Positions 50,425 through 58,768 of a stretch of 64,000 nucleotides of DNA are shown here, piece after piece (positions within the stretch are counted from its first letter, which is position 1; each line of letters begins with the position of its first letter). Location: contig NZ_CP031417.1 in the NCBI RefSeq assembly GCF_003367395.1, forward strand, positions 186,001-250,000, read 5' to 3'. Origin of the DNA: Pseudolabrys taiwanensis. GTDB lineage: Bacteria; Pseudomonadota; Alphaproteobacteria; Rhizobiales; Xanthobacteraceae. The position numbers and the translations under genes are program-made. The notes beneath the pieces were generated by a model. It was given only the letters and a program-made list of their open reading frames with translations. It ran no database searches and was not told the DNA's origin.

Positions 50425-51852
50425 ATGACGGCTAGAAACGCCAACGCCATAGAAGCGAGCAAAGAGCAAGAGCCAACGGCCGATCTGCGCCGCTGGCTCT
50501 GTCATCTGGCCGAGCAGGACAGGCTCGCCATCGCTCGCGAGGGGATTGCGCTCGCCGACGAGCTTTCCGCGGTCTCGAAGAAGATCGAGCGCGAACGGAC
50601 GGTGCTGTTTCCGCGCCCGGACGGTCACGACATTCCGGTCGCGGCGAACCTGTTCACCTCGCGCGGTTCGGTCGCCGAATCCATCGGCGCGAGGGAGGAT
50701 GAACTCCTGGCTCGTTTTCAGGACGCGGTGCGCAATCCTTTGCCGTGTCGCGAAGTCGCGACCGGACCGGCGCAGGACATCGTCCATACGGCGAATATCG
50801 ATCTGCTCAAGCTGCTGCCGATCCCGAAGCACAATGAGCTGGACAGCGGCCCTTACATCACCGCGGCGCTGCTGATCGCGCGCAATCCGCGCACCGGCAT
50901 CCAGAATGTCGCGATCCATCGCTGCCAGGTCAGCGGACCGGACCGCATCGGGGTGCTTCTGCTGCCGCGTCACACCTTGAACTACTTCCGCATGGCGGAA
51001 GAAGCGGGCGACGCGCTCGACATCGCGCTTGTCATCGGCATTCATCCGATCTGCCTGCTGGCGTCGCAGGCGATCGCGGCGCTCGATGAGGACGAGATGG
51101 AAATCGCGGGCGCGTTGCTCGGGCGGCCCATCGACGTCGTGAAGTGCAAGACCAACACGGTGCGCGTTCCGGCCGACGCGGAAATCGTCATCGAGGGACG
51201 TATCCTGCCGAAGGTGCGCGAACCGGAAGGCCCGTTCGGCGAGTTTCCGCAATATTACGGCCCCCGCGCCGATCGCGAAGTCATCCAGGTCGATGCGGTG
51301 ACGCACCGCCGCCAGCCGATCTTCCACACCATCGTGGGCGGCGGCTTCGAGCATCTCATTCTGGGCGCCGTGCCGCGCGAGGCGACGCTGCTGCAACATC
51401 TCCAACGCAGTTTCCCGAGCGTCTTGGACGTGCGTCTGCCGCGCGGCGGCACGTGCCGTTATCATCTCGTGGTCAAGATCAAGAAGGTGAGCGACGGCGA
51501 GCCGAAGAACATCATCATGGGCGCGTTCGGCGGCCATTACGACATCAAGCGCGTCGTGGTCGTCGATGAGGATGTGAATATCGACGATCCCGATGAGGTC
51601 GATTGGGCGATCGCCACCCGCTTCCAGGCGGACAAGGATCTGATCGTGGTGTCCGGGGCGCAGGGCTCCAAACTCGATCCATCGTCGCGCAACGGTATCA
51701 GCGCCAAGATGGGGCTCGACGCGACGACGCCGGTCGACGCGCCCCCGCTCGATTTCAAACGCATCCGCGTGAAGGGCGAGGAAAATGTCGATCTCGCCAA
51801 GGCCCTGCAAGTGGATGGGGCCGGCGCCTTTCAGCGGCTCGGCATCGCGTGA
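50425..51852 (+). CDS. UbiD-family decarboxylase
   Basis: About 475 residues from the ATG at 50425; an ATG at 50368 that overlaps the receptor stop is a possible earlier start. UbiD hallmarks: IPKHNELDSGPYITAALLIA, the prFMN/metal region GIQNVAIHRCQV, HPICLLASQAIAALDEDEME, and the catalytic E-x-PFGEF motif in REPEGPFGEFPQYYG. Such enzymes use prenylated FMN to (de)carboxylate aromatic or unsaturated acids. No UbiX prenyltransferase gene is in the window, so the cofactor must be made elsewhere. Operon with the receptor and the ThDP enzyme. Confidence 0.88.
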   Translation: MTARNANAIEASKEQEPTADLRRWLCHLAEQDRLAIAREGIALADELSAVSKKIERERTVLFPRPDGHDIPVAANLFTSRGSVAESIGAREDELLARFQDAVRNPLPCREVATGPAQDIVHTANIDLLKLLPIPKHNELDSGPYITAALLIARNPRTGIQNVAIHRCQVSGPDRIGVLLLPRHTLNYFRMAEEAGDALDIALVIGIHPICLLASQAIAALDEDEMEIAGALLGRPIDVVKCKTNTVRVPADAEIVIEGRILPKVREPEGPFGEFPQYYGPRADREVIQVDAVTHRRQPIFHTIVGGGFEHLILGAVPREATLLQHLQRSFPSVLDVRLPRGGTCRYHLVVKIKKVSDGEPKNIIMGAFGGHYDIKRVVVVDEDVNIDDPDEVDWAIATRFQADKDLIVVSGAQGSKLDPSSRNGISAKMGLDATTPVDAPPLDFKRIRVKGEENVDLAKALQVDGAGAFQRLGIA

Positions 51853-51897
51853 GATCAACCTGCCTGTCAGCATCGGCGGTCAATTGAGATTATCTGC

Positions 51898-53592
51898 ATG
51901 AAGCAAGCGATGCCTACGCGCAGCGGCGGCCAAATCCTGGTCGATGCGCTGAAGATCCACGGCGTCGAGACCGTCTTCGCCCTTCCGGGCGAGAGCTTTC
52001 TCGCCGCGATCGACGCGCTTTACGATGCGCGCAATGCGATCAAGGTGGTCGTGTCGCGCCAGGAGGTCGGCGCGGCGACGATGGCCGAGGCCTACGGCAA
52101 GCTGACAGGCCGGCCGGGCATCTGCTTCGTCACGCGCGGCCCCGGGGCGAGCCATGCCGCGATCGGCGTGCACACGGCATCGCAGGACTCGACGCCGATG
52201 ATCCTGTTCGTCGGGCAGGTCGCCGGGCACATGCTCGGGCGCGAAGCCTGGCAGGAGGTCGATTATCAGCGCATGTTCGGCGGCATGGCCAAATGGGTGG
52301 TCGAGATCGACCGCCCGGAGCGCATTCCCGAGCTGGTAAGCCGTGCATTTCACGTCGCGGTGTCGGGGCGGCCCGGTCCCGTGATCGTTTCCCTGCCGGA
52401 AGACATGCTCGCGCGTGTTGCCTCTGTCGCGGACGCCGAGGCTTACAAGCGCGCCGCCGCGCATCCGGGCACCGATGATCTCGAGCGACTTGCGGCGATG
52501 ATCGCCGAGGCCGAGCGGCCGGTGATGATGGTCGGCGGTGGCGGATGGAGCGCCGAGGCTTGCCGTGATCTGTGCGCCTTCGCGCAAGCGTTCGACCTGC
52601 CGGTTGTGTCCGGGTTTCGCCGTCAGGACATCATCGACAACCGGCATCCGAATTATGCCGGACATGCCGGGCTCGGATCGAGCGTAGCGCTGGTGAAGAG
52701 GCTTCGGGAGTCCGATCTGATCATCGCTGTCGGCCTGCGGCTCGGCGAGACCACGACAGGCGGCTACACCTTGTTCGATGTGCCGCGCCCCAGCCAGCGG
52801 TTTGTCCATGTTCACGCGGACGCCGGCGAACTCGGCCGCGTGTACCAGAGCGACCTGCCGATCAATGCCGGGATGCCGGAATTCGCGGCCGCGGCGGCAC
52901 GCTTGCAGCCCCAGCGCAAGCCATCGGCCAAGGCCTGGCGCGAGGCCGCCCGCGCGGACTATCTTGCCGAGATCACGCCGGGCGCGATGCTGGGTTCGCT
53001 CGATTACGGTGCCGTCGTCGCGCATGTGCGCGCGGAGGTGCCGGATGCGATCATCACCAATGGCGCCGGCAACTACGCCATCTGGGTGCATCGCTTCTTT
53101 CAATATTCCGGCTTTCGCAGCCAGCTTGCGCCGACCTCGGGAGCGATGGGTTACGGCGTACCCGCCGCGATCGCGGCCAAGCTGCTTCATCCCGATCGCC
53201 CGGTGGTGTGTTTTGCCGGCGACGGCTGCTTCCTGATGACGGGACATGAGCTCGCGACGGCGACGCAATATGGCGCCGGCATCGTCGTTCTGGTCGTGAA
53301 CAACGGCATGTACGGTTCGATCCGGGCGCATCAGGAGAAGGAATATCCCGGGCGCGTTTATGCGACCGATCTCTTCAATCCCGACTTCACCGCGCTGGCG
53401 AAGGCTTATGGCGGGCACGGCGAACTTGTCCTGCGCACCGAGGAATTCGCCGACGCTTTCGCGCGGGCGCGCGCGTTTGCCGACACACAGCGCCGGCCGG
53501 CGCTGATCGAATTGCGGATCGATCCGGAAGCGATCACGCCGAATGCCACGCTGACGCAATTGCGCGAGCGCGCGTTGGCCGCGAAGCGCTAA
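51898..53592 (+). CDS. ThDP-dependent enzyme (acetolactate synthase/2-oxoacid decarboxylase family)
   Basis: A 564-residue ThDP enzyme with the three usual domains. The cofactor-activating Glu is in VVVSRQEVGAATMAEAYGKL (Glu at about 56), the FAD/ADP-like middle domain spans ~190-340, and the ThDP/Mg motif is AGDGCFLMTGHELATATQYG ... VLVVNNGMYGS. The family includes acetolactate synthase, benzoylformate decarboxylase and oxalyl-CoA decarboxylase. Set beside an alpha-hydroxy-acid dehydrogenase and an aldehyde dehydrogenase, a 2-oxoacid decarboxylase role is most likely. It follows the UbiD gene by 45 bases. Confidence 0.88.
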   Translation: MKQAMPTRSGGQILVDALKIHGVETVFALPGESFLAAIDALYDARNAIKVVVSRQEVGAATMAEAYGKLTGRPGICFVTRGPGASHAAIGVHTASQDSTPMILFVGQVAGHMLGREAWQEVDYQRMFGGMAKWVVEIDRPERIPELVSRAFHVAVSGRPGPVIVSLPEDMLARVASVADAEAYKRAAAHPGTDDLERLAAMIAEAERPVMMVGGGGWSAEACRDLCAFAQAFDLPVVSGFRRQDIIDNRHPNYAGHAGLGSSVALVKRLRESDLIIAVGLRLGETTTGGYTLFDVPRPSQRFVHVHADAGELGRVYQSDLPINAGMPEFAAAAARLQPQRKPSAKAWREAARADYLAEITPGAMLGSLDYGAVVAHVRAEVPDAIITNGAGNYAIWVHRFFQYSGFRSQLAPTSGAMGYGVPAAIAAKLLHPDRPVVCFAGDGCFLMTGHELATATQYGAGIVVLVVNNGMYGSIRAHQEKEYPGRVYATDLFNPDFTALAKAYGGHGELVLRTEEFADAFARARAFADTQRRPALIELRIDPEAITPNATLTQLRERALAAKR

Positions 53593-53629
53593 CGCATGGC
53601 GATGGGCCGCGCCGGAGTACAACCAATTT

Positions 53630-53638
53630 GATGATAGG
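53630..53638 (+). promoter_or_regulatory. GATGATA motif upstream of lysR
   Basis: GATGATAGG lies about 60 bases before the LysR start, in an AT-richer 98-base gap. The same heptamer occurs before the FMN enzyme/receptor pair and, inverted, before the aldehyde dehydrogenase. It could be an autoregulatory half-site. Tentative. Confidence 0.3.
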
Positions 53639-53690
53639 GATTTTGGTCTAAATCAGTTTCTGTGATAGCCAAGGGGCGGAGGATTTCCCC

Positions 53691-54611
53691 ATGGACATTC
53701 GCCAACTCGGCTATTTCGTCAGCCTGTTCGAAGAGGGTTCGACCACGCGCGCCGCGCGGCGGATGAACGTCGTGCAGCCGGCGCTGTCGATGCAGATCGC
53801 CAAGCTCGAGGAAGAGCTGAAGCAGAAGCTGTTCGAGCGCACATCGCAGGGCATGATTCCGACCTCGGCCGGCGAAACCGCCTATCGGTTGTTTGCGCCG
53901 ATCCTGCGTGACCTCTCGGAAGCCAAGCAGCAGGTGATCAACCGCTCCAGCACGGTGCGTGGGCGCATAGCCGTCGGCATGGTGGCGTCGGTCGCATCGA
54001 GCGTGCTGGCGCGCTCGCTATCGTCTTTTGCGACCCAGTACCCTGAAGTCGAAGTCTCCGCCTGCGACGGCTATTCGAGCGTCCTCATGGAGGGCGTGCG
54101 GGCCGGCTCGCTCGATTTCGCCATTCTCAATAAAGGTCGCCGGCGCTCGGAATTGCCGACGATCGACATGCTCGACGAGGAGATGGTTGTCGTCACGTCG
54201 GCGGCGAGCGCGCGCCAACTCGGATCGCCGCTGATGTTTCGCGACCTGGCAAACCTACCGCTCATTCTGCCGTCGAAACGCAACGGTCTTCGCTTGATCG
54301 TCGACAAGATCGCGGAGGATGAAGACGTCGAACTGTCGATACGGCTGGAGGTCGACTCGGTCGCCGCGATCGAAGAGCTCGTGCGGCGTTCAGATTGGGT
54401 GACCGTGCTTCCGGCGATTGCGGTCGGGCGCGGGCTGTCGGAAGGGACCTTGCGCGCGCACCGCATCGTCGCGCCGCGCGTGACGCGTCAGATCGTCTGC
54501 CTGCACAATCCACGTCGTCCGTTGTCGGCCGCGGCGCGTCTGTTCATCGAGGTGATGACGGCCGAGCTCGCGGCGGGCGCGGAAATTCTGCGCATGCCGG
54601 CTGGGGACTAG
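53691..54611 (+). CDS. LysR-family transcriptional regulator
   Basis: A 306-residue LysR regulator. The HTH (about 1-60) reads IRQLGYFVSLFEEGSTTRAA and RRMNVVQPALSMQIAKLEEE. The effector domain has two Rossmann-like lobes (from GRIAVGMVASVASSVLARSL). It stands between the ThDP enzyme and aldehyde dehydrogenase genes, all on the plus strand, and probably controls the surrounding catabolic genes in response to a pathway intermediate. It has promoter-region motifs of its own (GATGATA). Confidence 0.93.
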   Translation: MDIRQLGYFVSLFEEGSTTRAARRMNVVQPALSMQIAKLEEELKQKLFERTSQGMIPTSAGETAYRLFAPILRDLSEAKQQVINRSSTVRGRIAVGMVASVASSVLARSLSSFATQYPEVEVSACDGYSSVLMEGVRAGSLDFAILNKGRRRSELPTIDMLDEEMVVVTSAASARQLGSPLMFRDLANLPLILPSKRNGLRLIVDKIAEDEDVELSIRLEVDSVAAIEELVRRSDWVTVLPAIAVGRGLSEGTLRAHRIVAPRVTRQIVCLHNPRRPLSAAARLFIEVMTAELAAGAEILRMPAGD

Positions 54612-54633
54612 ACGCTCGCCGTTCGTGATAGGC

Positions 54634-54664
54634 GATATCATCCATCATTATTTGCGTTGATATC
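54634..54664. promoter_or_regulatory. interrupted palindrome upstream of the aldehyde dehydrogenase gene
   Basis: GATATCA-N17-TGATATC, a perfect 7-base inverted repeat, lies 45 bases before the aldehyde dehydrogenase start. The left arm reads GATGATATC on the minus strand, sharing GATGATA with two other promoters in this cluster. The form is compatible with a LysR activator site. Confidence 0.45.
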
Positions 54665-54708
54665 CCGTGCCGCTTAGCTATCGCCAAAACAGCTAGGCGC
54701 GTCATCGC

Positions 54709-56202
54709 ATGCACATTCGCGAAGCTCTCCATTGGATCGGCGGTCGCTGGGAAAAGGCCGCGCACGGCGGCACCGTCGAAAGCCTTGATCCATCGTCCGG
54801 CCGCATTGTCGGCCGCTTCGCCGATGGCGGCAAAGCGGAAGCCGAGGCGGCGATCAACGCCGCCAAGAAAGCTTTCGAGACTCCGTCGTGGTCGCAAAAT
54901 CCGCGGCTGCGTCAGGACGTGATGCTGCGCTGGGCGACCAATCTCGAAGCCAATTTGGAATCGTTGGCGCAGCTTCTGACCTTGGAGAACGGCAAGGCGA
55001 TCGCGCAATCGCGTGGCGAGATGGTCGGCGCCATCTCCGAGATCCGTTATTACGCCGGCCTTGCGCGCCACATTCCGGGTCATGTGCTCGAAGTCGAGCC
55101 CGGCGCGTTTTCGACCATGCTCCGCGAACCGGCGGGCGTTGCCGGCATCATCGTTCCCTGGAATGCGCCCGCCGTTTTGCTGGTGCGCTCGCTTGCGCCG
55201 GCCATGGCTGCGGGGTGTGCCAGTGTCGTCAAGCCGGCGCCGCAAACGACGCTGTTCACGGCGGCGTTCCTGGCAACGCTCGAGGGCACGGGCATGCCGT
55301 CCGGCGCGGTCAATATGATCGGTGAAAGCGGGCATGACGCGGCTCAAACCTTGGTGACGTCCGCCGATGTCGATGTCGTGAGTTTCACGGGGTCGACGCA
55401 TGTCGGCAAGGCGATCATGGTGGCGGCAGCGCCGACCATGAAGAAGCTTTCGCTCGAGCTTGGCGGCAAGTCCTGCTGTCTCGTGTTCGAGGACGCCGAC
55501 GTTGCGCGGATCGCGCCGGCGCTGGCGTCGGCCGCAACCATCATCTCGGGACAACAATGCACCGCCGCGCGCCGCATCCTCGTGCATGAGGCGCATTACG
55601 ATGCGATGAAGGCGGCGTTGAAGGGCGCGCTCGAGGCGCTCGTCGTCGGCCCCGGCACCGATCCCGCGACCCATATCGGGCCGCTGATCGATTTTCGCGC
55701 GCGAGACGCGGTGCAAAGCCGCATAGAAGAAGCGTTCGATCTCGCCGACGAGGTGGTGTTGCACGGCAGCGCGCCGAATGGGCGTCTGGCGGAAGGAGCC
55801 TATCTGACGCCATCGATCGTGGCGCATGAGGACACGTCCGCATTCTTCTGCCAGGAAGAGATCTTCGGACCGCTCGTCGTCATCGAAAAGTTCTCGAGCG
55901 AAGCCGAGGCGGTGGCGAAGGCCAACCATAGCGTGTTCGGTCTGTCGGCCAGCGTCTGGACGCACGACGTCAACCGCGCCATGCGGGTTGCGCGCGCATT
56001 GCGTGACGGCACGGTGTGGATCAACGACCACAACAAGCTTTTTGCCGAAGCCGAGACCGGCGGCTATCGCCAGAGCGGAATAGGGCGGCTGCACGGCTTC
56101 GACGGATTGGCGGACTTCACGGAGTTGAAGCACATCCACTTGAACGCCGGCGTGCTCTCGCCGGCAATCGACGCTGCTGATACGGGCAATCGACTTGCCT
56201 GA
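54709..56202 (+). CDS. aldehyde dehydrogenase (NAD(P)+)
   Basis: A 497-residue aldehyde dehydrogenase. The general-base Glu is at about 250 (LELGGKS) and the catalytic Cys at about 284 (ISGQQCTAARR). The nucleotide loop is VSFTGSTHVGKAI and the oxyanion Asn is in IIVPWNAPAVL. The C-terminal QEEIFGPLVVIEKF and GGYRQSGIGR motifs are standard. It would oxidise the aldehyde released by the ThDP decarboxylase to a carboxylic acid. Cytosolic; probably in the LysR-controlled unit. Confidence 0.94.
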   Translation: MHIREALHWIGGRWEKAAHGGTVESLDPSSGRIVGRFADGGKAEAEAAINAAKKAFETPSWSQNPRLRQDVMLRWATNLEANLESLAQLLTLENGKAIAQSRGEMVGAISEIRYYAGLARHIPGHVLEVEPGAFSTMLREPAGVAGIIVPWNAPAVLLVRSLAPAMAAGCASVVKPAPQTTLFTAAFLATLEGTGMPSGAVNMIGESGHDAAQTLVTSADVDVVSFTGSTHVGKAIMVAAAPTMKKLSLELGGKSCCLVFEDADVARIAPALASAATIISGQQCTAARRILVHEAHYDAMKAALKGALEALVVGPGTDPATHIGPLIDFRARDAVQSRIEEAFDLADEVVLHGSAPNGRLAEGAYLTPSIVAHEDTSAFFCQEEIFGPLVVIEKFSSEAEAVAKANHSVFGLSASVWTHDVNRAMRVARALRDGTVWINDHNKLFAEAETGGYRQSGIGRLHGFDGLADFTELKHIHLNAGVLSPAIDAADTGNRLA

Positions 56203-56310
56203 TAGCGCTATTGCGCGAACTTATTTCAAGTCCCCGAAGTCCTGCGCGATAATTTTCGGCAACAAAGCGGTCGAGATCGTGGGCGGCCGCTCAGAGGGGA
56301 AACGTGATCG

Positions 56311-57291
56311 ATGCGATATTCTGCATATCCGAGGAAGTTGGCGCTGGCGGCGGCGTTCGCGCTGGCCTCCGTGACCGGTGCCGTGGCGCAGGGCTATCCC
56401 GACCATCCGGTGAGGCTGATCGTACCGTTCGGCGCGGGAAGCGCGAGCGACAGCATCGCACGGATCGTCGCGGACGGCCTCGGCGAGCGCCTCGGGCAAC
56501 GCGTGTTCGTCGAGAACCATGCCGGTGCGGGCGGCAACAACGGCACGGGTTCGGCCGCAAAAACGGCGCCGGACGGCTACACGCTTGTTTTCGCGGCGCC
56601 GGGACCCTTCGTCATCAACAAGTCCCTGACGCCGCTGACTTACGATCCCGAGAAGGATTTCGAGCCGATCTCGCTGGTCGCCAAGCTGGTGAATGTGCTG
56701 GTGGTCAATCCGGAGAAGATCCCCGTCAATAACGTCAAGGAGTTCATCACCTACGTCCGTCAGCGGCCGGGTGAGATCAGCTACTCGTCGGTTGGCGTCG
56801 GTTCGTCGCAGCATCTCGCGGCGGCCTATTTCGATATCGTCGCGGGCACCAAGATGGTCCACGTACCCTATCGGTCGGGAAGCCAGGTCGCCGTCGATCT
56901 CGTGTCCGGCAGCGTGCCGGTGAGTTTCCAGCTCATTCCGAACGTGACGGCGCAGCTGAAGGCAGGCCAGGTGAAAGCGCTGGCCGTGACCACGAAGACG
57001 CGCAGCCAGGCGCTGCCCGATGTGCCGACCATGGCCGAACAGGGCATCACCGACTACGAATGCTACGCATGGTTCGGGATTGCGGCACCGGCAGGCACGC
57101 CGGCTCCGATCATCGAGCGCCTGAACCGCGATATCCGCGCGACGATGGCCGACGCGAAGACGCAGAAGCGGCTGCTCGACATCGGTGTCGAACCGAACAG
57201 CAGCACGCCGGCGGAGTTCAAGACCTTCATCTCCGACGAAATCGCCAAGTGGAGCGTCATCATCAAGAAGGCTGGCATCCAGGCGAACTAA
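56311..57291 (+). CDS. Bug/TctC-type solute receptor
   Basis: A 326-residue periplasmic receptor with a signal peptide (RKLALAAAFALASVTGAVAQ). Motifs: YPDHPVRLIVPFGAGSASDS, ENHAGAGGNNGTGSAAKTAP, ISYSSVGVGSSQHLAAAYFD and PDVPTMAEQGITDYECYAWF. The glycine-rich first loop reads FGAGSASDS in place of the common FPAGGxxD, a variation that touches the ligand site. It follows the aldehyde dehydrogenase by 108 bases and is convergent with livF. Confidence 0.93.
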   Translation: MRYSAYPRKLALAAAFALASVTGAVAQGYPDHPVRLIVPFGAGSASDSIARIVADGLGERLGQRVFVENHAGAGGNNGTGSAAKTAPDGYTLVFAAPGPFVINKSLTPLTYDPEKDFEPISLVAKLVNVLVVNPEKIPVNNVKEFITYVRQRPGEISYSSVGVGSSQHLAAAYFDIVAGTKMVHVPYRSGSQVAVDLVSGSVPVSFQLIPNVTAQLKAGQVKALAVTTKTRSQALPDVPTMAEQGITDYECYAWFGIAAPAGTPAPIIERLNRDIRATMADAKTQKRLLDIGVEPNSSTPAEFKTFISDEIAKWSVIIKKAGIQAN

Positions 57292-57318
57292 AGCCGCACA
57301 AGCGACGACGGCGCTGGC

Positions 57319-58026
57319 TTAGACCGCCAGCGTCGCCAGCAGCTTCTGCCGGTCGGCGTCGTCTTCCGAATGGCCGCTCAGGATGATCTGCCCGCGCTCG
57401 ATCACGAAGAACCGGTCGGTGACCGAAAGCGCCTCGTGGACGTTCTGCTCGACGAGCAGGACGAGCGCGCCGCGGTCGCGTAGTTCGCGCACGATCGCGA
57501 ACACTTCGGCGACGATCATCGGTGCGAGCCCTTCGCTCGGCTCATCGACCAACGCCACGACCGGCTCGCCGACGAGAATGCGGGCCATCGCCAGCATCTG
57601 CTGCTCGCCGCCGGAGAGCGTGGTGCCGAGCTGGCGTCGCCGCTCGCCGAGCCGCGGGAAGCGCTCGTAGATGCCGTCGATGGCGGCGCGTTCCGTCTTG
57701 TGCGAGCGGCCGCGGACCTGCAGGAGACCGAGTTTGAGGTTCTCTTCCACGGTCAGGCCAGGGAAGATGCGGCGGTCTTCCGGCACGAGGCCGACGCCCG
57801 ACAGACAAATGCGATCGGGCGAGAGGCCGCCCAGCGAGCGGCCCTTGAGCAGGATCTGTCCCTCGGATGGCTTCACCCAGCCGGCGATGGTCTTGAGCAA
57901 CGTCGTCTTGCCGACGCCGTTGCGGCCGAAAATGCCGATAATCTCGCCGGCGCCCGCCGAGAAGCTAAGGCCCTGGATGATGTGGCTGGTGCCGTAGTGG
58001 CTGTGCAGGTTCTCGATTTGCAGCAT
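57319..58026 (-). CDS. branched-chain amino acid-type ABC transporter ATPase LivF
   Basis: A 235-residue ATPase of the LivF class. Walker A IFGRNGVGKTTLL, signature LSGGEQQMLAMARILV, Walker B VVALVDEPSEGLAP and the switch His replaced by Gln (LVLLVEQNVHEAL), as is normal in LivF. It is the last gene of a five-gene importer (binding protein, LivH, LivM, LivG, LivF) on the minus strand. Given the neighbouring thioesterase, hydratase and ligase, the system may import an aromatic or branched acid rather than an amino acid. Confidence 0.94.
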   Translation of the reverse strand: MLQIENLHSHYGTSHIIQGLSFSAGAGEIIGIFGRNGVGKTTLLKTIAGWVKPSEGQILLKGRSLGGLSPDRICLSGVGLVPEDRRIFPGLTVEENLKLGLLQVRGRSHKTERAAIDGIYERFPRLGERRRQLGTTLSGGEQQMLAMARILVGEPVVALVDEPSEGLAPMIVAEVFAIVRELRDRGALVLLVEQNVHEALSVTDRFFVIERGQIILSGHSEDDADRQKLLATLAV

Positions 58027-58027
58027 G

Positions 58028-58768
58028 TCAGGCCTGTCCGAAATAAGCGGCTTGCACGGCTGGGTTGGCTCGAACGGCTTGCGGCGTGCCGTCGGCGAGA
58101 TTGCGGCCCTGATGCATCACGATGACATGGTCCGACAGGTCCATCACCAAGGCGATGTCGTGCTCGATCAGCAGCACGGTCACGTCGTCGGTGAGCGAGC
58201 GCACCAGCGCCGCGGTATTCGCCGTGTCGCCGTGGCTCATGCCCTGGGTCGGCTCGTCGAGCAGCAGCAGCTTCGGCTCCGAGGCGAGGCAGACGGCGAT
58301 CTCGAGCCGCCGCTGATCGCCATGCGACAGATGCCCCGCGAGTTCGTCCCGGCGATGGGTGAGTTCGAAACGCTCGAGCATCTCGTCGGTCTTTGCCCGT
58401 GCCCGCGTCGAGGCGCGCAGCGGCAGGAAGCGACGCGACGCCGGCTCGAGGATCTGCGCGGCGAGGCGGATGTTCTCGGCGACGGTCAGTTCGAAGAACA
58501 GGTTCGTGATCTGGAACGACCGCGACAGGCCGGCGGCCTGGCGGCGCTCGGGCGCCGCGTCGGTCATGTCGACGCCATCGACGATCACCTGGCCGGCCTG
58601 CGGCATCAGCGCGCCGCTGATGAGATTGAACAAGGTCGACTTGCCGGCGCCGTTCGGGCCGATGACCGTCGTGATGCGGTGCCTCTGCGCGGCGAAGGAG
58701 ACATCGTCCACCGCCCGCAGCCCGCCGAAGGCAATGCTGAGATTCCTGACTTCCAGAACTGAGGTCAT
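58028..58768 (-). CDS. branched-chain amino acid-type ABC transporter ATPase LivG
   Basis: 246 residues from the ATG at 58768, which overlaps the livM stop (ATGA). Walker A VIGPNGAGKSTLFNLI, Walker B LLLLDEPTQGMSH and switch His LIEHDIALVMDL are intact. The signature reads LSHGDQRRLEIAVCL, a common LivG variant of LSGGQ. Partner ATPase of LivF. The downstream gene livF starts 2 bases away, so expression is coupled. Confidence 0.94.
   Translation of the reverse strand: MTSVLEVRNLSIAFGGLRAVDDVSFAAQRHRITTVIGPNGAGKSTLFNLISGALMPQAGQVIVDGVDMTDAAPERRQAAGLSRSFQITNLFFELTVAENIRLAAQILEPASRRFLPLRASTRARAKTDEMLERFELTHRRDELAGHLSHGDQRRLEIAVCLASEPKLLLLDEPTQGMSHGDTANTAALVRSLTDDVTVLLIEHDIALVMDLSDHVIVMHQGRNLADGTPQAVRANPAVQAAYFGQA

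Noticed and set aside
50368..50427. Earlier start for the UbiD-type gene overlapping the Bug receptor stop
   Set aside because: The added residues (Ala/Arg-rich) match nothing in UbiD proteins; the ATG at 50425 has a GGAAGAGAG ribosome binding site. Not fully excluded.
49939..51873. 644-residue minus-strand ORF opposite the UbiD-type gene
   Set aside because: Antisense shadow: low-complexity Arg/Asp/His composition, while the plus strand shows UbiD motifs.
51880..53622. 580-residue minus-strand ORF opposite the ThDP enzyme gene
   Set aside because: Antisense shadow of a GC-rich gene with clear ThDP motifs on the plus strand.
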